Shown one piece after another: positions 8,358 through 18,053 of a DNA stretch of 64,000 nt. The stretch is from an uncultured Sphingomonadales bacterium (GTDB lineage Bacteria; Pseudomonadota; Alphaproteobacteria; Sphingomonadales; Sphingomonadaceae): assembly GCA_903832325.1 (NCBI GenBank), contig CAILBC010000015.1, forward strand, positions 55,303-119,302, read 5' to 3'. The notes beneath the pieces were generated by a model. The model ran no database searches. It saw only the letters and a list, made by a program, of their open reading frames with translations, and was not told the origin of the DNA. Numbering within the stretch: the stretch's first letter is position 1; each line of letters starts with the position of its first letter. The position numbers and the translations under genes were made by a program.

Positions 8358-9917
8358 ATGCAGATCGTCGAAACCAGCAACGAGGGCCTGAAGCGCGCCT
8401 ATACCGTGACCATCGCGGCCTCGGACATTGCCGCGCGAATCGAAGGCGAAGTGACCCGGATTGCGCCGCAAGTGCGCATGCCCGGTTTCCGCCCCGGCAA
8501 AGTGCCGACCAATCTGGTGCGCAAGCTGCACGGCCCGCAACTGCATCAGGAAGTGCTGCAGACCACGATTCGCGAAGCGCTTGATCGCCTGGTCGCCGAA
8601 CAGGGCCTGCGTCCGGCCACGCAGCCGGCGGTGGCGCTGAACGAAGGCTATGACCAGGGCAAGGATGCCGAACTGGCGGTCTCGCTCGAAGTGCTGCCGG
8701 TGATCGACGCGCCGTCGACCGACGGGATCAAGCTGGAAAAGCTGGTCGTGCCGGTAACCGACGATCAGGTCGAAGACGCGGTTGCGCGCATCGGGCAGGG
8801 GCAAAAAACGTTCCACGATGCCGCCGAAGGCGCTGCCGCGGCCAGCGGCGACCAGATCGTGATCGATTTCGTGGGCAAGCTCGATGGCGAAGCGTTTGAC
8901 GGCGGCACCGCCGAGGACGCGCCGCTGGAACTCGGCGCGGGCCGCTTCATCCCCGGTTTCGAGGAACAGCTGGTTGGCGTGACCGTGGGCGAAGCGCGCA
9001 CGATCACCGTGACATTCCCCGAAGATTACCCGGCCGAAAACCTCAAAGGCCAGGTCGCGACGTTCGACGTGACGGTGAAAGCGGTGAAGACCGCCGGCGA
9101 ATTCGTGGCCAACGACGATTTTGCCAAGCAGCTTGGTCTGGAAAGCATCGAACAGCTGCGCACGCTGCTGCGCGGACAGATCGAACAGGAAACCGCCGGG
9201 CTGACCCGCACGCAAATGAAGCGCCAGCTGCTCGACGTGCTGGCTGCGGGGCATGATTTTGCCGTGCCGCCATCGATGGTCGAAGCCGAATTCGAACAGA
9301 TCTGGCAACAGCTGACCCAGGAAGCCGGCAACGAAGAAAACCCGGAAGACGCGCTGAAGGAAATCGAGGCCGAAAAGGACGATTACCGCCGCATCGCTGA
9401 ACGCCGCGTGCGTCTGGGCCTGTTGCTGTCGGAAATCGGCCAGGCCAACGGCGTGGTGATCACCAACCAGGAAATGGACATGCTGATCCGCCAGGCGGCA
9501 CAGCAGTATCGTGAAGCCGATCGCCAGCGCTTCATCGAATACATCCGCAACGAACCGCTGGCTGCCGCGCAGCTGCGCGCGCCGCTGTATGAAGACAAAG
9601 TGGTCGATTTTCTGTTCGACAAGGCCGAAGTGACCACGCGCGAAGTGACGCGCGACGAACTGCAGGCCGCGATCGAAGCGGACGAGGACGGCAACCCCGC
9701 CCCGATCGCTGCCGAAGCCAAGGCAGAAGAACCCGCCGCAGCGCCGAAGAAGAAGGCTGCGCCGAAGAAGAAGGCGGCTGCTGCGCCTGCCGACGATGCG
9801 GCCGAAGCACCGGCGGTGGAAGAGCCTGCCGTTGCGGAAGCAGCAGAAACCCCGGCGCCGAAGAAAAAGGCTGCCCCGAAGAAGAAGGCCGCCGCTGCCG
9901 AAGGCGAAGGCGCCTGA
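8358..9917 (+). CDS. tig: Trigger factor, with a Lys/Ala-rich C-terminal tail
   Basis: 519 residues. Trigger factor is the ribosome-bound chaperone and prolyl isomerase that meets nascent chains. The ribosome-docking loop GFRPGKVP lies near residue 45, an FKBP-type isomerase domain at about 150-250 (GDQIVIDFVGKLDGEAFDGG), and the helical chaperone arms follow. I chose ATG 8358, where similarity begins (MQIVETSNEGLKR); the open frame reaches back into the tRNA. The family usually ends near residue 430-455. Here residues 456-519 add an Ala/Glu/Pro tail with two nearly identical blocks of the APKKKAAPKKKAA type. The tail resembles histone-H1-like linkers and could add RNA or DNA affinity, which is inference. 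A strong terminator follows. Confidence 0.95.
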   Translation: MQIVETSNEGLKRAYTVTIAASDIAARIEGEVTRIAPQVRMPGFRPGKVPTNLVRKLHGPQLHQEVLQTTIREALDRLVAEQGLRPATQPAVALNEGYDQGKDAELAVSLEVLPVIDAPSTDGIKLEKLVVPVTDDQVEDAVARIGQGQKTFHDAAEGAAAASGDQIVIDFVGKLDGEAFDGGTAEDAPLELGAGRFIPGFEEQLVGVTVGEARTITVTFPEDYPAENLKGQVATFDVTVKAVKTAGEFVANDDFAKQLGLESIEQLRTLLRGQIEQETAGLTRTQMKRQLLDVLAAGHDFAVPPSMVEAEFEQIWQQLTQEAGNEENPEDALKEIEAEKDDYRRIAERRVRLGLLLSEIGQANGVVITNQEMDMLIRQAAQQYREADRQRFIEYIRNEPLAAAQLRAPLYEDKVVDFLFDKAEVTTREVTRDELQAAIEADEDGNPAPIAAEAKAEEPAAAPKKKAAPKKKAAAAPADDAAEAPAVEEPAVAEAAETPAPKKKAAPKKKAAAAEGEGA

Positions 9918-9954
9918 TCGGCAACAGGCGGGTTGCCCTGCCAGCTCAAAGAGG

Positions 9955-9986
9955 GGCCAGTACAAAAAGTGGCCGGTACAAAAAGG
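9955..9986. repeat. Tandem repeat, 2 x 16 bp
   Basis: GGCCAGTACAAAAAGT (9955-9970) is followed directly by GGCCGGTACAAAAAGG (9971-9986). The second copy runs into the ascending side of the tig terminator. Confidence 0.8.
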
Positions 9987-10015
9987 GGGCGGTCCTGCGG
10001 GATCGCCCTTTTTTT
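9981..10015 (+). terminator. Rho-independent terminator of tig
   Basis: GGGCGGTCC and GGGATCGCCC form a GC-rich hairpin closed by a TGC loop, preceded by an A-run and followed by seven T residues (10009-10015). Confidence 0.9.
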
Positions 10016-10110
10016 GTCCCCGTAGTGATCCTTAGCGTTCATCCGGATTGCCCCTGCGAATCGCGCTGTGAGAGACTCACTCAGGCCGCGAAACCCAGGG
10101 GGGATCGTCG

Positions 10111-10740
10111 ATGCACAAAGTGCGTAACCGCAAGGGCAAGTCTGCACGCGCCAAAGCCCGGGCGCCCGACACCGTACAGGCTGTCGCTGTCTCCCCGGGC
10201 TATCCTGCCGGCCCGCCCGGCCGTCCCGCCGCAGCGCCGCGATCATCGCGTGACGATATCGCCTTCATGTTGCGCCAGAACGCGGCGTCACCGGTTTTCC
10301 CCGCCGATCTGATCGTGCCGCCGCACCGCGGCGCGCTGGTCACCGCCACCCCCTGGCCGCAACCGGCCAAGGCCGCCCCCGCGTGCACACCCGTGATGAA
10401 GCCCGCGCCGGCGAAAAGCCTGCCGTCCACCGTTATGCCCATCCCGGCCACGCCAGAGCCTGCCATTCCCGCGCCCCTTTCCGCCCGGCCGCTTCCGACA
10501 TTGTCCGAATCCCATGCGCCGATACCGGCGTCGCGCGCGCTGGTGCCGCGGCGCCAGGGGTTCATCGATGTGCTGGCCTTTGCCTTGCGCGACAGCGGGC
10601 GCCGGCTGGCGCGCTGGTCTTCCGCCCGGCGCCGCGCCGAGGACATGAAGGACAAGCTGGCCAAGGCCGAGGCGCGGATGCGCGCGATGGAGGCGCAGCT
10701 GGCGGCGCTGCGCGCGATTCAGGAACGCGTGCGGCCGTAA
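10111..10740 (+). CDS. Hypothetical Pro/Ala-rich protein with C-terminal coiled coil
   Basis: 209 residues. ATG 10111 has a good ribosome binding site (GGGGGGA eight bases before). The first 20 residues are strongly basic (KVRNRKGKSARAKARA). Residues 25-150 are Pro/Ala-rich and probably disordered. Residues about 165-205 form a charged amphipathic helix with coiled-coil heptads (MKDKLAKAEARMRAMEAQL). There is no signal peptide or membrane segment. I do not recognise the family and assign no function. Codon use is like the neighbours, so the frame is probably real. It is alone between the tig terminator and a dispersed repeat. Confidence 0.65.
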   Translation: MHKVRNRKGKSARAKARAPDTVQAVAVSPGYPAGPPGRPAAAPRSSRDDIAFMLRQNAASPVFPADLIVPPHRGALVTATPWPQPAKAAPACTPVMKPAPAKSLPSTVMPIPATPEPAIPAPLSARPLPTLSESHAPIPASRALVPRRQGFIDVLAFALRDSGRRLARWSSARRRAEDMKDKLAKAEARMRAMEAQLAALRAIQERVRP

Positions 10741-10749
10741 TTGCGCCTT

Positions 10750-10854
10750 ATGCCAATGTGCAGTGCGCTGGATTCACTGCGCATTGGTTCAAGCCCGCGC
10801 GGCGCTTGAGCGTCACGATGTTCGATTGGTGAAACGCATCGAACATCCGTATTA
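10750..10854 (+). repeat. Two-hairpin dispersed repeat, copy A
   Basis: One of three related elements (others at 23854-23960 and 50898-51003). Hairpin 1 pairs CCAATGTGCAGTG with CACTGCGCATTGG. A conserved core, CGCGCGGCGCTTGAGCGTCA, follows. Hairpin 2 pairs GATGTTCGAT with ATCGAACATC. It fills the gap between the convergent hypothetical gene and the amidase gene. Confidence 0.85.
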
Positions 10855-12372
10855 TTGCGCCGGGCGTTCGCGCCAGGGTTCGAACGTCGGCTTGGCCAGC
10901 GGTGCGGTGCGCGCCGCTTCATAGGCGGCACCGGCCTTCAGCACGGCGGCATCGTCCCACGCGGTGCCGATGAACGACAGCCCCACCGGCAGCCCCTCGA
11001 CTGCGCCCATCGGCACAGTCAGATGCGGATACCCGGCAATCGCGGGCAGCGATCCCGCGCCCAGCTGCAACCCGTGATCGCCCGTCACCAGATCGATCGG
11101 CCAGGCGGGGCCCGCGGTCGGCGCAATCAGCAGCGCGACATGGTGCGCCGCCAGCATGCGGTCGATCCCGTCCTTGCCCGCCAGGCGCAACGAATTGGCG
11201 CGCGCCTTGGTATAAGCGGCCAGGTCGGTGGTCCGTTCGGCGGTTTCAAACTGGTCCTGCCTGAACCAGCGCATCTCGGCATCGGCATGCGCGCGGTCAA
11301 ACGCGATGGCATCGGCCAGCGTGCGCACCGGGGCCGGGCGCACAGGGACCGTAACGGGTAGCCCGGCCAGATAGGCGCCCAGATCGACGCGCAATTCGTA
11401 CATCAGCACGGCCTGTTCATCACGGCCCATCGCGGGGTCGGTTTCCTCATCGATATCGACAAGTTCCGCCCCGGCGCGCGCCAGATCGGCCAGCGCGCGA
11501 TCGAACAGCGCGCGCACTTTGGCATCGTCGCCCACCGCCTTGCGCAGCACACCCAGCCGCACGCCTTTCAGGCTCGCGCCTGCGAGCGCCGCGACATAAT
11601 CGGTCTTGCGCCGATCGGCCTGCGCGGTGGCGGGGTCTGCCGGATCGCTGCCGGCCATCGCGGTCAGCAGCAGCGCGGCATCGTGCACGCTGGTGGTCAT
11701 CGGCCCGGCGGTGTCCTGGCTGTGGCTGATCGGCACGATATGCGTGCGGCTGACCAGGCCCACCGTGGGTTTCAGCCCGACCAGCCCGTTCATCGATGCG
11801 GGGCACGTGACCGACCCATCGGTTTCCGTGCCGATTGCTGCCCAGGCCATGCCCGCGGCCACGCCTGCGCCGCTGCCCGATGATGATCCGCAGGGGCTGC
11901 GATCGGTGGCAAAGGGATTGCGGGTCTGCCCGCCGACCCCGCTCCACCCGCTGGACGAAAAGCTGGAGCGGATATTGGCCCATTCCGAAAGATTGGTCTT
12001 GCCCAGAATCACCACCCCGGCGCCGCGCAGCCGCGCGACCAGCGGCGCGTCGCGCCGGGTCACATTGCCGGCCAGCGCCAGGCTGCCGGCGGTGGTGGCC
12101 AGGGGCTCTGCGGTTTCGATGTTGTCCTTGATCAGGATGGCTTTGCCTGCCAGCGGCCCGGCCATCGTTTTTGCTGCCGCCGCAGCCGCCTGCGCCTCGG
12201 GATTGACCGCGATCACGGCATTCAACTGCGGCCCGGCATGGTTCAGCGCGGCAATCCGCGCCAGATAGCCATCGACCGTGTCATCGGCGCGCGCGGCGGC
12301 GGGCAGGGCAACGGCCGCACTGGCCGCGAGCAAAAGGCCGAACGGACGGGGAAAGGCAGGCGTGGCAGGCAT
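10852..12372 (-). CDS. Secreted amidase (amidase-signature family)
   Basis: 506 residues from ATG 12372; the open frame extends further, but this start gives a clean signal peptide (residues 1-29, AARA cleavage). The enzyme hydrolyses an amide bond by a Ser-cisSer-Lys triad: Lys82 ([11 protein letters not shown]), the Ser-rich loop at 163-167 ([10 protein letters not shown]) and the nucleophile Ser187 ([13 protein letters not shown]). All are present. Usual glycine-rich spacing is kept, though TDGS replaces the commoner TGGS. Secreted members act on peptide amides or other small amides; the substrate cannot be read from sequence. The stop overlaps the end of dispersed repeat A. No operon partner. 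Confidence 0.9.
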   Translation of the reverse strand: MPATPAFPRPFGLLLAASAAVALPAAARADDTVDGYLARIAALNHAGPQLNAVIAVNPEAQAAAAAAKTMAGPLAGKAILIKDNIETAEPLATTAGSLALAGNVTRRDAPLVARLRGAGVVILGKTNLSEWANIRSSFSSSGWSGVGGQTRNPFATDRSPCGSSSGSGAGVAAGMAWAAIGTETDGSVTCPASMNGLVGLKPTVGLVSRTHIVPISHSQDTAGPMTTSVHDAALLLTAMAGSDPADPATAQADRRKTDYVAALAGASLKGVRLGVLRKAVGDDAKVRALFDRALADLARAGAELVDIDEETDPAMGRDEQAVLMYELRVDLGAYLAGLPVTVPVRPAPVRTLADAIAFDRAHADAEMRWFRQDQFETAERTTDLAAYTKARANSLRLAGKDGIDRMLAAHHVALLIAPTAGPAWPIDLVTGDHGLQLGAGSLPAIAGYPHLTVPMGAVEGLPVGLSFIGTAWDDAAVLKAGAAYEAARTAPLAKPTFEPWRERPAQ

Positions 12373-12636
12373 GGCGGGACCTTTTTGCAAAAAACCGGTG
12401 CGCAGCATGATTGCGGTGAAGTTGGCGCGACGGCAAGGGGGGTCGCACCTCTGCCCGCATGGGCTGGCAATAGGGGCGGGCAACAAGGATGCGGCCCATA
12501 TCGGGGCAAAAGCCGCGCCGCAGTGCCACACTGGCGCGGTGATCCCCCGCAATTGTGCTGGTTATCGTTTAACGCCCTTGAACATCGCGCTCTGGCACGC
12601 GACATAGCACCGTGCATTCATCGAACGAGGATTCTC

Positions 12637-13332
12637 ATGCTCGACCTGTTCGGCGCGTCCGGCGCCCAAGGCAAATTCACCCACGATCCCGTGACGGGTG
12701 CGTTGATTCCCGTTGTTGTCGAGCAATCGAGCCGGGGTGAGCGCAGCTTTGACATTTATTCGCGCCTGTTGCGCGAACGGATCATCTTTCTGACCGGCGA
12801 AGTCGAGGACCACATGGCCTCGGTGATCGTGGCGCAGTTGCTGTTCCTCGAATCGGAAAACCCGTCGAAGGACATTTCGATGTACATCAACTCGCCAGGC
12901 GGGGTGGTGACGGCCGGGATGGCCATACACGACACGATGAAATACATCCGGCCGCGTGTGTCGACGGTGTGCATCGGCCAGGCCTGCTCGATGGGCAGCT
13001 TTCTGCTCGCCGCGGGCGAACCGGGCTATCGCATCGCGCTGCCCAATGCGCGAATCATGATCCACCAGCCTTCGGGCGGGGCGCGCGGCATGGCATCGGA
13101 TATCGAGATCCAGGCGCGCGAGATCCTGCGCATCCGCAAGCGGATGAACGACCTTTATGTGCAATACACCGGCCGCTCGCTGGAAGAGATCGAGCGCGCG
13201 CTGGATCGCGACACGTTTCTCGAAGCCGATGAGGCAAAGGCCTTTGGCCTGGTCGACAAAGTGATCGAATCGCGTCCCGCGACGGATCAGACTGGTGAAG
13301 CGACCGGATCGGGCGCCGCGCCTGATGCGTGA
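12637..13332 (+). CDS. clpP: ATP-dependent Clp protease proteolytic subunit
   Basis: 231 residues. ClpP forms the double-ring protease chamber that degrades proteins fed by ClpX or ClpA. ATG 12637 follows a GAGGA site, and the open frame upstream is not coding. The catalytic serine ([13 protein letters not shown]) and histidine ([13 protein letters not shown]) are in their usual contexts, and the aspartate follows near the DRDTF segment. The C-terminus extends about 20 residues past the usual end (Ser/Thr/Gly/Ala-rich). clpX follows in the same direction after 152 bases. In alphaproteobacteria ClpXP clears CtrA and other cell-cycle proteins, and chpT of the same pathway lies 4 kb away. Confidence 0.97.
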   Translation: MLDLFGASGAQGKFTHDPVTGALIPVVVEQSSRGERSFDIYSRLLRERIIFLTGEVEDHMASVIVAQLLFLESENPSKDISMYINSPGGVVTAGMAIHDTMKYIRPRVSTVCIGQACSMGSFLLAAGEPGYRIALPNARIMIHQPSGGARGMASDIEIQAREILRIRKRMNDLYVQYTGRSLEEIERALDRDTFLEADEAKAFGLVDKVIESRPATDQTGEATGSGAAPDA

Positions 13333-13341
13333 TTGTTCTTT

Positions 13342-13380
13342 GCAAACAGGGCCTTGGATGAATTTCCGGGGCCCGTTTGC
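13342..13380 (+). other. Stem-loop between clpP and clpX
   Basis: GCAAACAGGGCC (13342-13353) pairs with GGCCCGTTTGC (13370-13380) around a loop of 16 bases. Only a weak T-rich run follows, so it may attenuate rather than end transcription. Confidence 0.5.
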
Positions 13381-13484
13381 TAAGGGACTTTCTATTGTGT
13401 TTCGTGTCCGGTTGATTAATGCCCTTGGGGTAGTAGGATAATCGGGCCCGCCCCTGCCGAAAAAGGGGCGCCTGGGATTGAAGA

Positions 13485-14738
<1,254 letters not shown>

Positions 14739-14762
14739 ACCCTTTGCCTGTCCCATAACCCC

Positions 14763-14855
14763 GTTCGTGCCGAGCTTGTCGAAGCACGCGCACCAGGTTT
14801 GCCCCCGTCAGCCGGCCCGGTCAGCCCGCGTCGTTCGGCAGGCTCTGGACGAACG
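14763..14855. repeat. Inverted pair of REP-like palindromes
   Basis: A palindrome-like unit at 14763-14788 (GTTCGTGCCGAGCTTGTCGA and the next six bases) and an inverted, diverged copy at 14832-14855 (CGTTCGGCAGGCTCTGGACG and the next four bases) can pair with each other. Units of this sequence type are common repetitive extragenic palindromes in proteobacteria, including sphingomonads. It lies between clpX and the CDF gene. Confidence 0.7.
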
Positions 14856-14859
14856 TATG

Positions 14860-14885
14860 TCTGGTGCGGGTGTCTGGTGTGGGTG
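14860..14885. repeat. Tandem repeat, 2 x 13 bp
   Basis: TCTGGTGCGGGTG is followed at once by TCTGGTGTGGGTG, 26 bases beyond the stop codon of the CDF gene. Confidence 0.75.
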
Positions 14886-14911
14886 CGGGAGTGGTCCCGG
14901 GGGCCGGAGCC

Positions 14912-15871
14912 TCAAACCACTGTTTCGCTGACCAGCGCGCAGTCGTGGCCGTGTTCGGCGGTTTCGATCTGCAAGGTGGCGTGGCCGATGCCGTAATCGT
15001 GCTCCAGCGTGTGCGCCAGATCGTGCAGGAACGCATCGCCCGGGTGGCCCTGCGGCATCACCAGATGCGCGGTCAGCGCGGTTTCGGTGGTGCTCATTGG
15101 CCAGATGTGCAGATCGTGGACTGCGGCCACACCGGCCTGCCCGCCCAGGAATCCGCGCACTGTCGCCTCGCAGATGCCTGGCGGCACGCCCAGCAGGCTC
15201 AGGTGCAGCGCATCGCGCGCAAGGCCCCAGGTGCCCCACCCGATCAGCGCGACAATGCCCAGGCTGACCACCGGATCGATCCACCAGGCGTGGGTCAGCG
15301 CGATCACGCCCGCTGCGGCAACGACCCCGGCCGAAACCGCGGCATCGCCCGCCATGTGCACAAAGGCCCCGCGCACGTTGATGTCGTGGTGCCGCCCGCG
15401 CAGGAACATCAGCGCGGTCGCGGTGTTGATCACGATGCCGATCGCGGCGACCGCCATCACCGGCGCGGTCTGGATCGGCTGCGGATCGACCAGCCGCCGC
15501 ACGGTTTCCAGCGTGATCGCGCCCAGCGCGACCATCAGCAGCGACGCATTGGCCAGCGCGGCCAGGATCGAGCTGGATTTCAGCCCATAGGTAAACCGCG
15601 CAGAGGGCGGCCGCGCGCTGAACACCGCAGCGCTCCAGGCGATCAGCAGGCCGAACACATCGGACAGATTGTGCCCGGCATCGGCCACCAGCGCCATCGA
15701 CCCGGCCAGCACGCCATACGTCGCCTCGACCAGCACGAACCCGCTGTTGAGCGCAACGCCGATCGCAAAGGCGCGGCCAAAGCTGACAGGGGCATGGCTG
15801 TGCCCATGATGCCCGTGCGCGTGATGATGCCCATGATCGTGATGATTATTGTGATCGTGTGAATGGCCCAT
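14912..15871 (-). CDS. Cation diffusion facilitator (metal exporter)
   Basis: 319 residues. CDF proteins exchange cytoplasmic Zn, Co, Cd or similar ions for protons at the inner membrane. Residues 1-27 are a histidine-rich metal-binding tail (about half His). Six membrane segments follow. The two transport-site motifs, HNLSD in segment 2 and HMAGD in segment 5, match the HxxxD pairs typical of Zn-transporting members. The cytoplasmic C-terminal domain (HDLHIWPMSTTETALTAHL) is of the ordinary CDF type. It stands alone, and the metal specificity is inferred from the motifs only. Confidence 0.93.
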   Translation of the reverse strand: MGHSHDHNNHHDHGHHHAHGHHGHSHAPVSFGRAFAIGVALNSGFVLVEATYGVLAGSMALVADAGHNLSDVFGLLIAWSAAVFSARPPSARFTYGLKSSSILAALANASLLMVALGAITLETVRRLVDPQPIQTAPVMAVAAIGIVINTATALMFLRGRHHDINVRGAFVHMAGDAAVSAGVVAAAGVIALTHAWWIDPVVSLGIVALIGWGTWGLARDALHLSLLGVPPGICEATVRGFLGGQAGVAAVHDLHIWPMSTTETALTAHLVMPQGHPGDAFLHDLAHTLEHDYGIGHATLQIETAEHGHDCALVSETVV

Positions 15872-15935
15872 GGCGGCCTTGTAGCGGCCGACTGCGGGTG
15901 TGGGAATCGCTTTGGTGGCCTGTTCGCCGGGGGTA

Positions 15936-16080
15936 CGGATGTGGGGAGATTTGGCTCAGGGTGGAGCGGGAATGGCTGATTTTCGCGACCCGGAGCGCAG
16001 CGTACTTACGGTACGTGAGCACCGGAAGCGCGAAAAGCGGCCGTTCGCAGCCCGCCCTGGGGCAAATCTCCCCACATCCG
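15936..16080. repeat. 145-bp imperfect palindrome next to rnpB
   Basis: The outer arms are perfect: 15936-15953 (CGGATGTGGGGAGATTTG) is the reverse complement of 16063-16080. Pairing continues inward with mismatches to a centre near 16008, including TTTTCGCG/CGCGAAAA. The element ends three bases from the inferred 3' end of RNase P RNA. Over-reading frames across it are not genes. Confidence 0.85.
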
Positions 16081-16082
16081 TT

Positions 16083-16528
16083 GCCAGGGGGCCTGTAAGC
16101 CGGGTTCTGTCGCACCGACGGTATCCGAAACCGGACCGTATCGGCACGGGCAGCCATTCCTCTAGGCCATGCCTTGCGGCGTGGCTCAAGCAACCAACCC
16201 GGGCTGCGCTGGGGCACTTGCTTGTGGCAAATGACCCATGGCGTGAAACGCGCCTGCCGGATATCCGGCGCGAAGCCCCTATTCGGTCTTGCTCCGGGTG
16301 GGGTTTGCCGTGCCGCGGCCGTTACCGGCGCGCGCGGTGCGCTTTTACCGCACCGTTTCACCCTTGCCGCCGGATTGCTCCGGTGTGGCGGTCTGTTCTC
16401 TGTGGCACTTTCCCTGACCCCGGATCAGATCCGAAGCCGGCGGGCGTTACCCGCCACCCTTGTTTCATGGAGCCCGGACTTTCCTCGGCATCGCAAAAGC
16501 GATGACGCGGCTGCCCGGCCCCCTGGCA
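16083..16528 (-). ncRNA. rnpB: RNase P RNA (class A)
   Basis: The catalytic RNA that trims the 5' leader of tRNA precursors. On the minus strand the universal GAGGAAAGTCCGGGCTCC element lies near the 5' end (about 16474-16491), and AGAACCCGGCTTACAGG marks the 3' end. Both ends pair as helix P1: the twelve bases 16517-16528 match 16083-16094. The length of about 446 bases fits a bacterial class A RNA. Ends are inferred from P1, so they may be off by a few bases. All open frames across this interval are spurious. Confidence 0.93.
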
Positions 16529-16534
16529 TTGGCG

Positions 16535-16563
16535 GGCCTAGCATTTGCATGCTCGCAGGTCAA
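16535..16563 (-). promoter_or_regulatory. Likely rnpB promoter
   Basis: On the minus strand TTGACC (16563-16558) lies 17 bases before a weak -10 (TAGGCC, 16540-16535). That places a start six or seven bases later, which matches the inferred 5' end of rnpB at 16528. The -10 match is poor. Confidence 0.5.
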
Positions 16564-16583
16564 AATTCGCTTTTGGCGAATTG
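16561..16583 (-). terminator. Probable terminator of the AmpD-like gene
   Basis: Read on the minus strand, AATTCGCC and GCGAATT form a short hairpin around AAAA, followed by TTT. It lies about 25 bases past the stop of the AmpD-like gene and just before the rnpB promoter. The stem is AT-rich and short. Confidence 0.5.
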
Positions 16584-16605
16584 TGAAGGCGGACCCGGCC
16601 CGCTG

Positions 16606-17310
16606 CTAATCCTCAAACCCCATGTCGCGCGCGATCAGCAGCTCGAACAGCAGCGCGCCGATCTGGCCGTCGATTTCGCCGGTGATGCGGTGCGGGCGCC
16701 AGCGGCGTTCGAACGCGCGGATCGCCGCGGCGCGGTCCGAAATGTCGTAGCCGAAACGTTCCAGCGCCAGATAGAATGCGCCATCGTTGTCATAGATCAG
16801 CCGCATGCGCGGTTTCGGGCGCGGCTGGGCCAGGCCGTATCGCGCCAGCAGGTCCCAATCGAACAGTTCGCCCGGATCGGTCTTGCGCGCCGGGGCAATG
16901 TCGGAATGGCCCACGACATTGGCGGGGGTGATGGCGTGGCGCTCGACAATATCGTCCAGCAGCGGCACCAGCGCCTCCATTTGCGCATCGGTGAACGGGC
17001 GATAGCCGAATTCGTGCCCGGGATTGACCAGCTCGATGCCCACGCTGGCCGAATTGATATCGGTTTCGCCGCGCCAGTATGACCGCCCGGCGTGCCAGGC
17101 GCGATGCGCCTCATCCACCAGGCGCACGACCATGCCGTCTTCATCGATCAGGTAATGGGCCGAAACCTGGGCCTCGGCATCGCACAGCCGGGCGATGGCC
17201 GCATCTGCGCTTTCCATGCCGGTGTAATGCAGCACGACCATGCTGACCGGCAGGCGCCGCTCGTTCCAGTTGGGCGAGGGCACCTCGCGATGGACCAGCC
17301 AGCGGTTCAT
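16606..17310 (-). CDS. N-acetylmuramoyl-L-alanine amidase, AmpD/AmiD family
   Basis: 234 residues. Such enzymes cut the bond between N-acetylmuramic acid and the stem peptide of peptidoglycan or its recycled fragments. The zinc ligands fit AmpD: His28 (VVLHYTG), His135 and Asp145 (GHSDIAPARKTDPG), with the family spacing. No signal peptide or lipobox is seen, which favours a cytoplasmic recycling role (AmpD-like) over the outer-membrane AmiD form. The C-terminal 70 residues (about 165-234) match the peptidoglycan-binding-like tail found in AmiD, so the exact subtype is unsure. It is a single gene between rnpB and chpT. Confidence 0.9.
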   Translation of the reverse strand: MNRWLVHREVPSPNWNERRLPVSMVVLHYTGMESADAAIARLCDAEAQVSAHYLIDEDGMVVRLVDEAHRAWHAGRSYWRGETDINSASVGIELVNPGHEFGYRPFTDAQMEALVPLLDDIVERHAITPANVVGHSDIAPARKTDPGELFDWDLLARYGLAQPRPKPRMRLIYDNDGAFYLALERFGYDISDRAAAIRAFERRWRPHRITGEIDGQIGALLFELLIARDMGFED

Positions 17311-17361
17311 CCGGAAAAGGCGCGCACAGTCTTAGCCTCCTTTGTCAGGCCTTGTCCCGCT

Positions 17362-18015
17362 TCAGGCGACAGGCAGCATGGCCCCCATCACCAGCGCATC
17401 GGCCGACAGGTGGTATTGCAGCACGCCGCCCATGCCGGCGGCCAGTTGCTGGATCATGAATGCGGGGGCGGTCTTGCTCGACAGCGATGCAGTGGGCAGC
17501 GACCCGTCGAGCGCCTGGCCAACCACGGGGTCAAACGCGATTCTGGGCCCGGCGGCGCGCACCACGATTTCGCAACCGGGCTTGCCATCGGCTTCGCGGA
17601 TTTCGGCGGCGATATCCAGCGTGCCGCCGCGCACCAGTGCCTCGATCGCGATCAGCGCCAGATTGAGCAGCGTCTTTACCGCCGGTTTGGGCATCGAATC
17701 GCCCGAAAGCGCCCAATTGGCCGTGATCCGCCCGTTGTTGCCCACCAGCGCATCAACCACCGCGCGCGGTTCGGCCCAGGGGATGCTTTCGCCAAAACCG
17801 CCGCCCGCGCCAAACGCCAGCCGGAAAAAGCGCAGCTTGTCCGCCGAAGTGCGCGCGCTCTGTTCCAGCAACTCGAAACAGCGCTGGCGCATGTCCGGGT
17901 CTTTTTCCTCGGCCAGCAGCTCCAGCCCGTTGGACAGCGCGCCGACCGGGCTCAGCAGGTCATGGCACAGGCGCGAGCACAGCAGGCTGGCAAGTTCGAG
18001 CGAAGCAGGTGTCAT
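17362..18015 (-). CDS. chpT: Histidine phosphotransferase ChpT
   Basis: 217 residues. ChpT passes phosphate from the hybrid kinase CckA to CtrA and CpdR, the core of alphaproteobacterial cell-cycle control. The phospho-accepting His18 sits in CSRLCHDLLSPVGAL, the family hallmark, within a two-helix dimerisation hairpin (residues 1-75). Residues 80-215 form a degenerate kinase-like ATPase domain without nucleotide-binding boxes, as in known ChpT structures. The divergent-appearing neighbour MPN gene starts downstream on the same strand. Confident from the motif and from the usual sphingomonad gene order. Confidence 0.92.
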   Translation of the reverse strand: MTPASLELASLLCSRLCHDLLSPVGALSNGLELLAEEKDPDMRQRCFELLEQSARTSADKLRFFRLAFGAGGGFGESIPWAEPRAVVDALVGNNGRITANWALSGDSMPKPAVKTLLNLALIAIEALVRGGTLDIAAEIREADGKPGCEIVVRAAGPRIAFDPVVGQALDGSLPTASLSSKTAPAFMIQQLAAGMGGVLQYHLSADALVMGAMLPVA

Positions 18016-18053
18016 GCAGGGCCTTTGGTTTGACTGAACGATACAAACGACCC

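Noticed and set aside
16174..17082. Open frame across rnpB and the AmpD-like gene
   Set aside because: It covers RNase P RNA and then runs antisense to the amidase gene.
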